64,000 nucleotides of DNA from positions 113,830-177,829 of the forward strand of contig JANQSS010000043.1 in NCBI GenBank assembly GCA_028279185.1. The letters are read 5' to 3'. This stretch comes from Saprospiraceae bacterium (lineage in GTDB: Bacteria > Bacteroidota > Bacteroidia > Chitinophagales > Saprospiraceae). Shown here piece by piece: positions 18,083 to 28,100 of the stretch. The position numbers and the translations under genes were made by a program. The first letter of the stretch is position 1; each line of letters begins with the position of its first letter. The notes under the pieces are model-generated. The model was not told where the DNA came from, did not search any database, and saw nothing but the letters and a program-made list of their open reading frames with translations.

Positions 18083-18090
18083 TACCTTTG
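18083..18090 (+). promoter_or_regulatory. Candidate -7 element immediately before aroB
   Basis: TACCTTTG matches TAnnTTTG exactly and ends only 4 bases before the GTG start of aroB at 18095, so if used the message would be leaderless or nearly so. There is no clear TTG box upstream. Confidence 0.35.
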
Positions 18091-18094
18091 ACAT

Positions 18095-19138
18095 GTGATT
18101 TCAGCCGACAACATAACTTACCATTCGCTAAAGGACCTTAGTCCATTTCTTGCGCAAAAGAGATACAGTAAAGTTATCGTATTGTGCGATTCAAATACGG
18201 TCGAAGCTTGTTTGCCGTATTTCAACGAACAATCCCAAATTTCGATGGACCATCTTATTGTCATTCCGGCCGGTGAAAGGCATAAAACGCTCCAGACCTG
18301 CTCAGACGTTTGGCAGCAACTCGTCGATTGTGGTGCTGATAGATATACATTACTCATAAATTTAGGAGGAGGTGTTGTAGGTGATCTGGGGGGCTTTTGT
18401 GCGGCAACATATATGCGCGGTATAGATTTTATTCAGGTTCCAACGAGTCTTCTAGCCCAGGTTGATGCAAGCGTGGGGGGCAAGACAGGAATTGATTTCA
18501 ATCATTATAAAAATATGGTTGGCGTATTTGCTCAATCAAATGCTGTGTACATTGACACGGCATTTTTGCGAACATTACCTCCAGCTGAGTTGCGTAGCGG
18601 ATTCGTTGAAATGATTAAACACGCTTTGATCGCTGATCGGGCCATATGGGAGGACATGCAAAGTTGGCCTACCCTCTCTATTGATCGCCTTCGTACATCT
18701 ATACCCCAATCTGTGCAGATTAAGCATAATATTGTCGTAGCTGATCCGTTAGAATCTGGACTGCGGAAACAATTAAATTTTGGTCATACCGTCGGTCATG
18801 CACTTGAACGCCTCATCCTCTCGCGTAAACAACATATTCGTCACGGCGAAGCCGTGGCTTTTGGAATTGTAGTCGCCATCGCACTCTCCAGGCTCATTTT
18901 AAATTTTTCGTCCGTAGATGCGCGTAACATCGTCGATTACATAAGACCTTTTTGTTCCCAAATACCAAGTAATACCGATATTAGTAGCCTTATTGAAATT
19001 ATGCGATCCGACAAGAAGAATAAAAATCAGTCAATCAGATTTGTCCTGCTCAAGAGTATCGGAGAGGTATGCACTGATCAAGAAGTTGATGAACAATTAA
19101 TAATAAACTGCATTGAAGAAAGCATTGCGCAGTTTTAA
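18095..19138 (+). CDS. aroB: 3-dehydroquinate synthase
   Basis: Second step of the shikimate pathway: converts DAHP to 3-dehydroquinate using NAD and a divalent metal. 347 residues of the usual length. It has the NAD-binding LLINLGGGVVGDLGGFCAAT and the QVPTSLLAQVDASVGGKTGID motifs, a metal-binding E-M-I-K-H-A stretch, and the HTVGHALE His pair. Translation starts at GTG 18095 because the preceding ATG frame stops immediately. A TAnnTTTG element ends 4 bases upstream. It shares its strand with the upstream ABM gene but is separated by a hairpin. Confidence 0.95.
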   Translation: MISADNITYHSLKDLSPFLAQKRYSKVIVLCDSNTVEACLPYFNEQSQISMDHLIVIPAGERHKTLQTCSDVWQQLVDCGADRYTLLINLGGGVVGDLGGFCAATYMRGIDFIQVPTSLLAQVDASVGGKTGIDFNHYKNMVGVFAQSNAVYIDTAFLRTLPPAELRSGFVEMIKHALIADRAIWEDMQSWPTLSIDRLRTSIPQSVQIKHNIVVADPLESGLRKQLNFGHTVGHALERLILSRKQHIRHGEAVAFGIVVAIALSRLILNFSSVDARNIVDYIRPFCSQIPSNTDISSLIEIMRSDKKNKNQSIRFVLLKSIGEVCTDQEVDEQLIINCIEESIAQF

Positions 19139-19176
19139 TCAATCGACATTTTTTATCTGTATTTTGAAAACATTGT

Positions 19177-21741
19177 ATGGCACAACGTATCAAAAAATCA
19201 CAACAAAAAGAAAAGAAATCACCTGCCCAGCATAAAAAATATGTGTACTACTTATGGGCACTGTTTGCCATTGGCGCTGTAGGATTAGCTGTATTTTTTT
19301 TCCTATTGTCAAAAACCGATCTTCCCTCATTCGAAGATTTGGAAAATCCTGATTTTGAACTAGCGACAAATGTCTATGCAGACAAGGGCGAATTACTGGG
19401 TCGATATTATATCGAAAATCGTGTTCCGATCAAATTTGAAGACCTAAATCCACATCTCGTACAAGCTTTATTGGCCACTGAGGACAAACGCTATTATAAA
19501 CACGCCGGTATCGATTTTAAAGCCCTCGGTCGAGTTGCCGTTAAGACGGCTGTATTACAACAGCGGTCTTCTGGAGGAGGTAGTACGATATCACAACAAT
19601 TAGCAAAATTGCTTTACACCAATCGCCCTGCTCGAAATATTCTCGAACGTTCCCTACAAAAATTAAAAGAGTGGATTACGGCTGTAAAGTTAGAACGGTC
19701 CTATACAAAGGAAGAAATAATGGCCATGTATCTCAATGAATTTGATTTCATTAATGGTGCCCATGGTATTCAGTCCGCTGCCGAAACTTACTTTGGCAAG
19801 GACCAGGACGAATTAGAGGTACAGGAAGCGGCATTACTCGTTGGTATGCTAAAAAACCCCTCGTTATACAGGCCCGATCGGTTTCCGGAAAATGCTAAAG
19901 GACGCCGTAATACAGTTTTATTTTTAATGGAAAGCGCCAACCATTTTAACGAAGCTGCACGAGACTCGATCAGTGACATTCCAGTCGACGTTTCTAAATT
20001 CAAAAGGAGTACACACATCGATGGCTTGGCACCCTACTTCAGGTCTGAATTGGCGAAAGACTTGCGACACCTTCTAAGCGATGAAATGTACTTAAAACCA
20101 GATGGCACGAAATACAATATTTATCGCGACGGGCTAAAAGTATACACCACTATTGACTACAAAATGCAGGCACTTGCGGAAGAGAAAATGGTGGAACACA
20201 TGCGTGAAACGCAAGAAAAATACTTCAAAGAATGGAAGGGAAAAGACCCCTGGACATACAACGACGAAAAAATTCCATTGACACTAAAAGCCGATGCGCT
20301 TGATCAATCGATAAAGTCCACTGATCGGTACCAAGGCATGCTCAAAAAAACGTTTGGCGAACAAATAAAAGGCATAGAAGACATTTTAAGTGCACCATTA
20401 CGAGGTGTGGATCTAGCTCGCCTTATTAAATCTGCAAAAAATAAAGGGGAAATAACCCGCCTACTTTCAATAAAACATATTAATCGAAAACAAGCAGAGA
20501 ATTATACAAAGATATTAAAATCAGACGTGTGGGCTTCGCTATATAACGCTTGGGACTCCTTTGAAAAAGAGGTGAAAGAAGTATTTGATAAAAAAATAAA
20601 AATGACCATATTTTCCTATGCAAAAGGCATGGAAACAGATACACTAATGTCTCCGCTTGATTCATTAAAATATCACCGCATGCAGCTGCAGACAGGTGTC
20701 GTCGCCATGAATCCTACGAATGGACACGTGAAAGTTTGGATAGGTGGTGTTAATCATAAGTATTTTAAATATGATCATGTACGAACAGATCGACAAGTTG
20801 GCTCTACATTTAAACCGTTTATATATTCTTCTGCCATATTTTTTAAGGGTATTTCTCCATGTTTTAAAATTGAAGATGTTCCCTACACGATTACGCCCGG
20901 TGAAGGTAATTTTCAGCTTGCAAAACCGTGGACACCAAAGAATGCACGTGGTGAATACAGTCGTGAATCGATGACATTGTATGAAGCATTGCGTAAGTCC
21001 ATGAATACTGCTTCCGTATACTTGATGAAGCAATTGGGTGATACTCGAGCGGTTCGTGGGCTTATACACAACATGGGACTCGATAGTAGTTCTCGGCGCA
21101 GTACCGGAGATTACAGGATTCCGGCTCAACCCTCAATAGCACTCGGTGCGGCGGATTTAACTGTGATGGAAATGACAGGCGCCTATGCCACATTCGCCAA
21201 TAATGGAGTATACAACAAACCGATCTATATAAAGCGAATTGAAGATAAAAATGGTAAGGTAATCTATCATGCTACACCGGAAGAACAAATTGTACTCGAC
21301 CCAAAACGCAATTACGTCATGGTTGACATGCTAAAATATGCTACCAGTACAGCAGGCGGGTTTGCTGGTGTTAAGTCTGATTATGGTGGCAAAACGGGAA
21401 CGACTAATGACCATACGGACGGATGGTTCGTTGGAATTACACCTGACTTGGTCGTTGGAACCTGGGTAGGCGGTGAGGATAAATGGATCCGATTTCGAAC
21501 GTTTGCCAATGGACAGGGATCTCGCATGGCTCGGCCCTTCTTTTCAAAATTTTTGTCGGCTCTTGAAAAATCTTCTGAAATCGAATACGATAGCAGCCTT
21601 AGTTTTGAAAAACCGTCGTCCGACCTCGGTATTGAAATTGATTGTGAACAATATGAAATAAATAATCCGACGCGAATTATTGAAGATGGTGACGACTTTT
21701 TCGATGATGACTTTGAAGAGGATTTCGAAGACGACTTTTAA
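19177..21741 (+). CDS. Penicillin-binding protein 1A-type bifunctional peptidoglycan synthase
   Basis: 854 residues. A short cytoplasmic tail and a transmembrane helix (about 24-45) are followed by a GT51 glycosyltransferase domain: catalytic ATEDKRYYKHAGID (E102) and GGGSTISQQLAK at about 133-144. The transpeptidase domain has S543-T-F-K546, S608-M-N610 and K739-T-G-T742 motifs. The C-terminus is acidic (DDDFEEDFEDDF). It polymerises and crosslinks peptidoglycan in the periplasm. It begins 38 bases after aroB and may be partly co-transcribed. Confidence 0.96.
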   Translation: MAQRIKKSQQKEKKSPAQHKKYVYYLWALFAIGAVGLAVFFFLLSKTDLPSFEDLENPDFELATNVYADKGELLGRYYIENRVPIKFEDLNPHLVQALLATEDKRYYKHAGIDFKALGRVAVKTAVLQQRSSGGGSTISQQLAKLLYTNRPARNILERSLQKLKEWITAVKLERSYTKEEIMAMYLNEFDFINGAHGIQSAAETYFGKDQDELEVQEAALLVGMLKNPSLYRPDRFPENAKGRRNTVLFLMESANHFNEAARDSISDIPVDVSKFKRSTHIDGLAPYFRSELAKDLRHLLSDEMYLKPDGTKYNIYRDGLKVYTTIDYKMQALAEEKMVEHMRETQEKYFKEWKGKDPWTYNDEKIPLTLKADALDQSIKSTDRYQGMLKKTFGEQIKGIEDILSAPLRGVDLARLIKSAKNKGEITRLLSIKHINRKQAENYTKILKSDVWASLYNAWDSFEKEVKEVFDKKIKMTIFSYAKGMETDTLMSPLDSLKYHRMQLQTGVVAMNPTNGHVKVWIGGVNHKYFKYDHVRTDRQVGSTFKPFIYSSAIFFKGISPCFKIEDVPYTITPGEGNFQLAKPWTPKNARGEYSRESMTLYEALRKSMNTASVYLMKQLGDTRAVRGLIHNMGLDSSSRRSTGDYRIPAQPSIALGAADLTVMEMTGAYATFANNGVYNKPIYIKRIEDKNGKVIYHATPEEQIVLDPKRNYVMVDMLKYATSTAGGFAGVKSDYGGKTGTTNDHTDGWFVGITPDLVVGTWVGGEDKWIRFRTFANGQGSRMARPFFSKFLSALEKSSEIEYDSSLSFEKPSSDLGIEIDCEQYEINNPTRIIEDGDDFFDDDFEEDFEDDF

Positions 21742-22225
21742 TTTAACTCTAGTTTCGGTATTCGTCGGTTGTTTGTAATCATTTGCTAGTCAATGATATG
21801 AGAGGACTATTATAAAGAGTCATAGCTGTGTATTGTAAATATGAAAATTTGGACAACTATTAAATTTGTTGGTGAAATTTGATCTACTTAGTTCATTCGA
21901 GGAAATATGTCGATAAAAGTAGGAACTACTCAAATACTTATCGAAAATCCGTCTGCTTACAGCGATAAGGAGCGATGCACCGGAATTGCGTCATTCGCAT
22001 TGCTTGGTTGACTTTCAGAATTTCACCTAATTTTTAGATGTAAAATAACAAAAAAATAGTCGCGAATGAAGAAGCATGAAGGTGTATGAGTGAGTGGTGC
22101 TTGCAATCGCCTTAAGCAGACTAGACTTTTTTGCTTACTTTTTGTGGCAATGACAAAAAGTAAGAAACTTAATCTATGAAATATTATTTTTACTACCGAA
22201 ACTTAAGTTAATTTAATTACTTACG
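21742..22225. other. 484-bp intergenic region with one strong hairpin
   Basis: No ORF with protein-like character on either strand and no tRNA or rRNA seen. The only clear structure is the 12-bp inverted repeat at 22134-22164. A small RNA cannot be excluded. Confidence 0.5.
22134..22164. repeat. 12-bp perfect inverted repeat, REP-like
   Basis: CTTACTTTTTGT (22134-22145) and ACAAAAAGTAAG (22153-22164) surround a 7-base loop. It lies 60 bases before the AI-2E family permease gene, in an otherwise empty region. It resembles short hairpin repeats scattered in Bacteroidota genomes, but whether it is repeated here cannot be seen from one copy. Confidence 0.5.
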
Positions 22226-23341
22226 ATGAAATATTGGCGCAATAGCAACATTTGGTTTTTGATCGTTTCCTTGGTGATCCTAGCCATCAGTTTCTATTTT
22301 TTTACGGACATTATTTCCTATGTCATCATTTCTTTTGTGCTTTCGCTAATGGGACAGCCTTTTATGCGGATATTTTTGGACAAATTTAAATTGGGCCGCT
22401 TTAAATTCGGGTCTGCCGTTTCGGCGCTGTTAACACTTGCTGTTTTCATTATTATATTCAGTCTATTCATAGCCTTATTTGTTCCTGTTGTTGTCCAACA
22501 AGCCGTTTTTTTAAAGGACCTGGATTATGGCGGAATCAGTCGAACACTCGAAGTACCTTTTCGGTCTGTCGAAAACTATTTGATAAGCTTAGGGCTTACG
22601 GTCGAACCAACGTCTTCTGAAGAAATCGTGCGGGATATGTTGGGCGGGATTTTTAATCCAAATAAAATTGGTAACTTTTTCTCCTCCCTCATTTCCTTTG
22701 CTTCGGAGTTTGTGATGGGTATATTTTCAATATTATTTATTACATTTTTCTTTTTACAAGAAAAGGGAATGTTTCAAAGTTTTATTCTTGCTCTTGTTCC
22801 CAACCAATATGTTCCTCAAGTTCGGAATGTTATTGACGAGACGATACGATTGCTTACGCGTTATTTTAGTGGGATATTTATTCAAGTCACGATTATTACT
22901 ACGTTTGTTTCTATTGCATTATCCCTGTTAGGGATTAAAAATGCTCTATTGATTGGGTTCTTTGCCGCTATTATAAACGTAATTCCCTATTTAGGGCCGT
23001 TATTAGGTGCGGCATTTGGAGTTCTGGTAACCGTTTCTGCTAATGGCGATGCGCAATTTTATGGTGAATTACTGCCTATGTTGATAAAACTTATAGCTGT
23101 GTTTGCATCCATGCAGCTGTTGGATAATTTTATCTTGCAACCTATAATTTTTTCGACAAGCGTTAAGGCTCATCCTTTGGAAATTTTTATCGTCATTTTA
23201 TTGGCGGCAAAATTAGGAGGAATTTTAGGTATGGTATTAGCTATACCTGTCTATACGATGCTGCGTGTTGTGGCTCGAAATTTCTTTAGCGAATTTAAAA
23301 TTGTACAACGCTTAACAAATAGCATTGCCGATAACACCTAG
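22226..23341 (+). CDS. AI-2E family transporter (PerM-like permease)
   Basis: 371 residues with about eight hydrophobic segments: a pair at the N-terminus, a soluble amphipathic middle (about 115-150), and a C-terminal bundle containing NVIPYLGPLLGAAFG and the family-typical QLLDNFILQPIIF. Inner-membrane protein of the AI-2E/PerM (UPF0118) family. The substrate is uncertain; some members export signals or act as Na+/Li+ antiporters. A single-gene unit. Confidence 0.9.
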   Translation: MKYWRNSNIWFLIVSLVILAISFYFFTDIISYVIISFVLSLMGQPFMRIFLDKFKLGRFKFGSAVSALLTLAVFIIIFSLFIALFVPVVVQQAVFLKDLDYGGISRTLEVPFRSVENYLISLGLTVEPTSSEEIVRDMLGGIFNPNKIGNFFSSLISFASEFVMGIFSILFITFFFLQEKGMFQSFILALVPNQYVPQVRNVIDETIRLLTRYFSGIFIQVTIITTFVSIALSLLGIKNALLIGFFAAIINVIPYLGPLLGAAFGVLVTVSANGDAQFYGELLPMLIKLIAVFASMQLLDNFILQPIIFSTSVKAHPLEIFIVILLAAKLGGILGMVLAIPVYTMLRVVARNFFSEFKIVQRLTNSIADNT

Positions 23342-23527
23342 CCACTTATGACGCTCGAGGACCGATTACACATTTAAAGGACTGAGGGCTTCAAGCTTTC
23401 GCGTTGAGGATAATTTACTACCCGAAACTATTTACGTGTAGACCGTTTAGCTTACTACAAGACTTTTGATTTGGATAAAAAGCGTAAAGCTTGATCCGAG
23501 CGCAATTCGGACTATCCGTTTACCCTA

Positions 23528-24361
23528 CTAGGAATAATCCGTCTGGCGTCCGACATGTTCAAATGCCTTAATTTCTGTGGCCAAGTCTTGTGTTTTTTGG
23601 AGTGCCATTAAAAATGCCATATTCCCTAAAGGTAAATGCACAGGAGGTTTATTCATTTTAGTCACTTCATAAATGGCGGCAGCACCTTTTACGGGGTCGC
23701 CAGGTTGGCTTCCATCGCGTTCTTGTAACATGGTTTTAAAGGCTCCTGCAGAAGCTTCATAGTCGGGATGTATATTCTCCGTATACGTCGCTGACGCGCC
23801 TGCCCACTCCGTTCGAAATGGGCCAGGCTCAATATTCGTTACATGAATGCCTAAATGGGCAACTTCTGCCGCCAATGCTTCCCCAATCCCTTCCAGCGCA
23901 AACTTTGATGCATTGTAAATGCCGAGTCCGGCCGAGCCTCGTAAACCTGCGATGGATGTAATGTTAACAATGTATCCTGATCGCTGTCTACGCATGGCAG
24001 GCAACACGGCACGCATCAGGCGAAGTGGGCCGTGCACATTAACGTCCATCTGATATTGGGCACGCTCTTCGCTGACGTCTTCTATCGCACCGATTTCACC
24101 ATAACCGGCATTGTTGATGAGTACATCCACACGACCATATTCTTTTAGTATATAATTTACTCCTTGATTCACTTGGTCAATATTACTCACATCCATTATG
24201 ATGGTGTCAATATTGGCTTCATGCAAGGCATTTATCTCGCTAATTTGATCTTGCTTTCGAACAGTGGCAATGACTTGATCACCTTGTGCCGAAACGTATT
24301 TTGCCAATTCGCGCCCGAAACCTTTCGAACATCCCGTGATGAGGTATATTTTTTTATTCAT
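23528..24361 (-). CDS. Short-chain dehydrogenase/reductase
   Basis: 277 residues of classical SDR: cofactor motif TGCSKGFGRE (about residues 8-17), NNAG at about 86-89, Ser in VNITSIAGLRG and the YNASK catalytic Tyr/Lys pair. The basic and acidic residues after strand 2 are not decisive between NADP and NAD. The C-terminal region suggests the oxidoreductase subgroup annotated as DltE/YbbO-like. Substrate unknown. Convergent with the AI-2E permease gene. Confidence 0.9.
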   Translation of the reverse strand: MNKKIYLITGCSKGFGRELAKYVSAQGDQVIATVRKQDQISEINALHEANIDTIIMDVSNIDQVNQGVNYILKEYGRVDVLINNAGYGEIGAIEDVSEERAQYQMDVNVHGPLRLMRAVLPAMRRQRSGYIVNITSIAGLRGSAGLGIYNASKFALEGIGEALAAEVAHLGIHVTNIEPGPFRTEWAGASATYTENIHPDYEASAGAFKTMLQERDGSQPGDPVKGAAAIYEVTKMNKPPVHLPLGNMAFLMALQKTQDLATEIKAFEHVGRQTDYS

Positions 24362-24445
24362 ATCTACTTGAGATTTTACAACTAAAGCATTTTCTTGCTT
24401 GTTCCGTTAAATTACATAAAAGTGTTAGAAGCTTTGGCTATCAGC

Positions 24446-24868
24446 TTATTTTACACGAATCCAATCTTGCGATCGTCCAAAAAGAGGTGCACCTATATAA
24501 CCACGCAATTCGAGTGATAAATTGGACTTCATATATATGTTGCATTTATATTCCTTTCCATTTTCGGGATCCATAATATAACCACTAGACCAAATGTCAT
24601 TCTCTTTTTTCATATCCCGGAGAATGACCATTCCCATAATGGGTTCATTCTTTTTATCCCCTTTGCATTCCGAACACAATGTCGCTGGATCATCTCGTAA
24701 CATAGCGACAACTTTTCCGTAATAGGTATTATCCAATTTATAAATTTCGACATGTGATGTTGGAAGATTGGTGCGGTCATCAATGGTCTTCCATACACCC
24801 ACGATGTCCTGGGCCTGCAGCGCTGAAAAGACGCAAACAAACATGATGATAGAGAATGTCAATTTCAT
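24446..24868 (-). CDS. DUF2147 secreted protein
   Basis: 140 residues. A signal peptide ending SALQAQ precedes a DUF2147 domain: DIVGVWKTID at its start, an I-Y-K-x-x-N-x-Y-Y-G-K-V strand pair, a C-x-x-C-K-G-D pair of cysteines (CSECKGDKKN), and the LRGYIGAPLFGRSQDWIRV end. DUF2147 proteins are secreted or periplasmic small beta-barrels of unknown function. The gene is single and lies before the AT-rich accessory block. Confidence 0.9.
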   Translation of the reverse strand: MKLTFSIIMFVCVFSALQAQDIVGVWKTIDDRTNLPTSHVEIYKLDNTYYGKVVAMLRDDPATLCSECKGDKKNEPIMGMVILRDMKKENDIWSSGYIMDPENGKEYKCNIYMKSNLSLELRGYIGAPLFGRSQDWIRVK

Positions 24869-25196
24869 ATTACATGGTGTATTGAACGATAAAAGTAGGG
24901 GAATCGTTTCGGAGATCGTGAAAATTTACCGATTAATCTCCATAATTTCTCTATGGTGGCAATCTCATATATAAAGATGAAAGCAATCCTCATCAAAACA
25001 CTAAGTTTATAGTATTTTCACTAAACTTTTCAATTCAAATCTCATGCTTACATACAATTACATCACCAACTGCTTAAGCGTATGAAAGTTAAAATCTACT
25101 AGCATCAAAGCAATATAATCCCTTGCCGTCGGAGTAAATCCACTTTTGAGATTTACATGTTCGCTCGTATATTCACGATGAATACAAACCAATGAA
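24869..25196. other. 328-bp divergent intergenic region
   Basis: Upstream region of both the DUF2147 gene (minus) and the large NTPase gene (plus). A TACTTTTA near-match to the -7 element (reverse of 24888-24895) may belong to the DUF2147 gene. No convincing promoter for the NTPase gene is seen. The sequence becomes more AT-rich toward the NTPase gene. Confidence 0.4.
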
Positions 25197-28100
25197 ATGA
25201 ACGAACCAATAAAAATCAAGTCAATATATCTTCCCCTATTTGACTATAAGTTTGCACACGGGTCGATAGAGGTTATAAAGAACAATATAGATGACCAATT
25301 TGTCGGAAGACGATATATTATAAAAAAATTAAAACTACTAATTGACAATAAGTTTTCATCCACTAAAAGGGGGGCATATTTGATCGCCGGTTATCGTGGC
25401 ATGGGAAAGACAAGTTTAGTAAAAAAGGCAATTTCAGAGTGTTCAACGGAAAACATTGAAGAATTTCACATAGCACTTTCACAAGGTGATGTTAATGAAC
25501 TTGAACTTCTTCGTCAAATTGCCTCTTCACTAAATATTTTTGTTAACACATCCATTGTTGGAAAGCACACTCGGCGCAAACTTTCAAAAACAGCTTCTTC
25601 TACAAGCCTAGCCCTGATATTTATAATATTATTCGTACTTCAATCAATAATTCTTCCTCAATATGACGCTAATGACCTGCCTCATATAATTATGTTTTTT
25701 GTGATATGGCTGTTACTCTTTTCTTTAACACGCAATATATTGACATGGTTTCTAAATATTAGATTAAAACATCATCAAATTAACTATGGAAAATCCATTG
25801 TAAAAACTAACTCAATACTACAAAGCAGACTTTATTCTAGTTACTCCATAGAAAATCAGCCTCCTTCGGGATTTAGCATTGGTACAGAAAATCCAATATC
25901 AAACATTGGTAATTTTTTAATAAGTATTCTCCAAGGAGGTGGCAATTCGGAAGTAAATCGAACCGACTACGACATTGCCAAACCAAAAGAAATCGAACAT
26001 TATATTAAAAACCTGTTGAAAAGCCTCAACTTACTGCGGGATTTTTGTGACTCACATAGCACCCATAACAGAGTTCCGAATTTTATTTTCGTTATTGACG
26101 AACTAGATAAAATTGAACCTGATTATGTTAATTTTCTTTCAAAAATAAAACAGGACTACCAAAGTAATAGTGCAACTAGGGACTATCATATTTCTGCCTG
26201 GCGCTCAAGGGGCCTCGTAATGTCCAAGCTTCTTGCCAATCTAAAAAATTTCCTAAATACAGCTCATGCTAAATTTATTTTTATTGGCGGACGAGAAATG
26301 TACGACGCCGCATTGGCTGATGTCGCAGATAGAGAGTCATTTTTCAGCAGTATTTTCAATGAAGTGATATATGTCCCCAGTTTCTTTAAGGACAAGTTAA
26401 CAACTCAATCTGGTGTAACTCAGCTCACTGAAAGTTATTTGTGTCGCTTATTATTTGACGACAACAAACGAAAGACTCTTGGCTATCTACAAGAAAGGTA
26501 TTCCATCAAAAACTTGTACGACTATTACGTAGTTGAGCACCAAAACATTCTTAATTCCAAAGAATCACAGCTCAAATTACTTCATACTCTCCAAAATTTG
26601 GTCATTTTCCTAACCTACAGGTCAAACGGTTCACCGAAAAAATTAATGGAATTGATTGACGGAATGGTCGAACAGCTTGACATAAGTATGCCTGCCATCC
26701 GAAAGAAATTAACACAAAATCACCTTGTTCTAATACCACAAGTTGACGAATCTTCAGGAAGTGGACATATGTTTCTAAAAATTTCATTTAGAAAGCAGTA
26801 TCAAATAAACCTTCACGCCAACATATACAGACCCTATCTTATTATTAATTCAAAGCATTTAAAAGCTTTGGGTGATAAATTACTCTATTCGAGTGCTTTC
26901 ATTATTGATCATATTTTGAAATTTCATAAATCTTCATTCTCATGGCGTAATCTGGAACATGTTCCTGATATTATTCTTGCAAATAAAGACCCAAATTTTC
27001 GAAAATATCATACTGAACTAATGAGTTTTCTACTAAAACAGCATTTAAGAAGAACTGTAAATAGTATATATCAATACAAGTTCAATAGTAAAATTGCTGG
27101 TGAATTACGATACAGTTCCAAAATATCCGAGTCTTCATCCGCTGCATTCAATTTCACACTTGATGAATCGCTTCATTTAAAAACTCATTATGAAATGGAA
27201 CTGAAGAAAATAAAAGCCATGAACTCCATGGGCAATGCAGGATCAAATCATAACGAAGCGCTAATCCATTCTATTCTTGGTGATCTTTACTTTTATGATG
27301 AACAATTTGACGACGCGATAATACATTTCACACATTGTGTGGACAAACTAACCCCAACTCACAATGTGCACGAAAAAAGTAGCATGTATGGACTTACACT
27401 GTTGACGCGCTCTCAATTATCTCTCGGGCTTTGTTATGAAAAAAGAAGGATGTTCGACAATGCCTACATGGCCTACAGCACACTGGTACATGACATAAGA
27501 AATATATTTTCTGCTTATCAGTCAAGTCAGGAATCAACTATTTGGGAAACACCATATAAGCATCTATCCTTATTGCAAAAGCCAGCATTAGCGCTTTTAG
27601 CGATAGCAGACAAAGGTCGACAAGACGGTATTACCTATGACAACCTAGAAAGAAATTTTGAAGAATACATTTCTTTTCTAAATCTTTCTATTCAAAAAGA
27701 CATATTATTTCCTATCAATAGAGAAGGGCGCTACTTATCGAAGGTTAATTATGATGAAATAAAAGCGCAGTCTTATGAATTAAAAGAAGAAAATTATATT
27801 CCAAAAGAATTAAGAACAGATAAAAAGCGAATTGTTACATTATTGGCTGATTATTATTACTCCGTTGGATCCATTCTCTTTTTCAAAAATCAGATATTCT
27901 ATAAGCTTTTATATTCGCGTCACAAACACGACAATTCCTATCATCCAACGGACGAAGTGCTATCCAAGCAGGTTATTAAACAAATTCATCTCAAAACTAC
28001 AACATACCAGCCTAGTCAATCTGCATACCTTTACTACTTACATGCTTTAAGCATGTTTAATTGCCCTTATCGTGAAAATATTGAAAGGCTAAAATTTGGA

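Noticed and set aside
20665..21129. 154-codon antisense ORF inside the PBP1A gene
   Set aside because: Its translation lacks any domain pattern and the plus-strand frame is an undoubted PBP1A transpeptidase.
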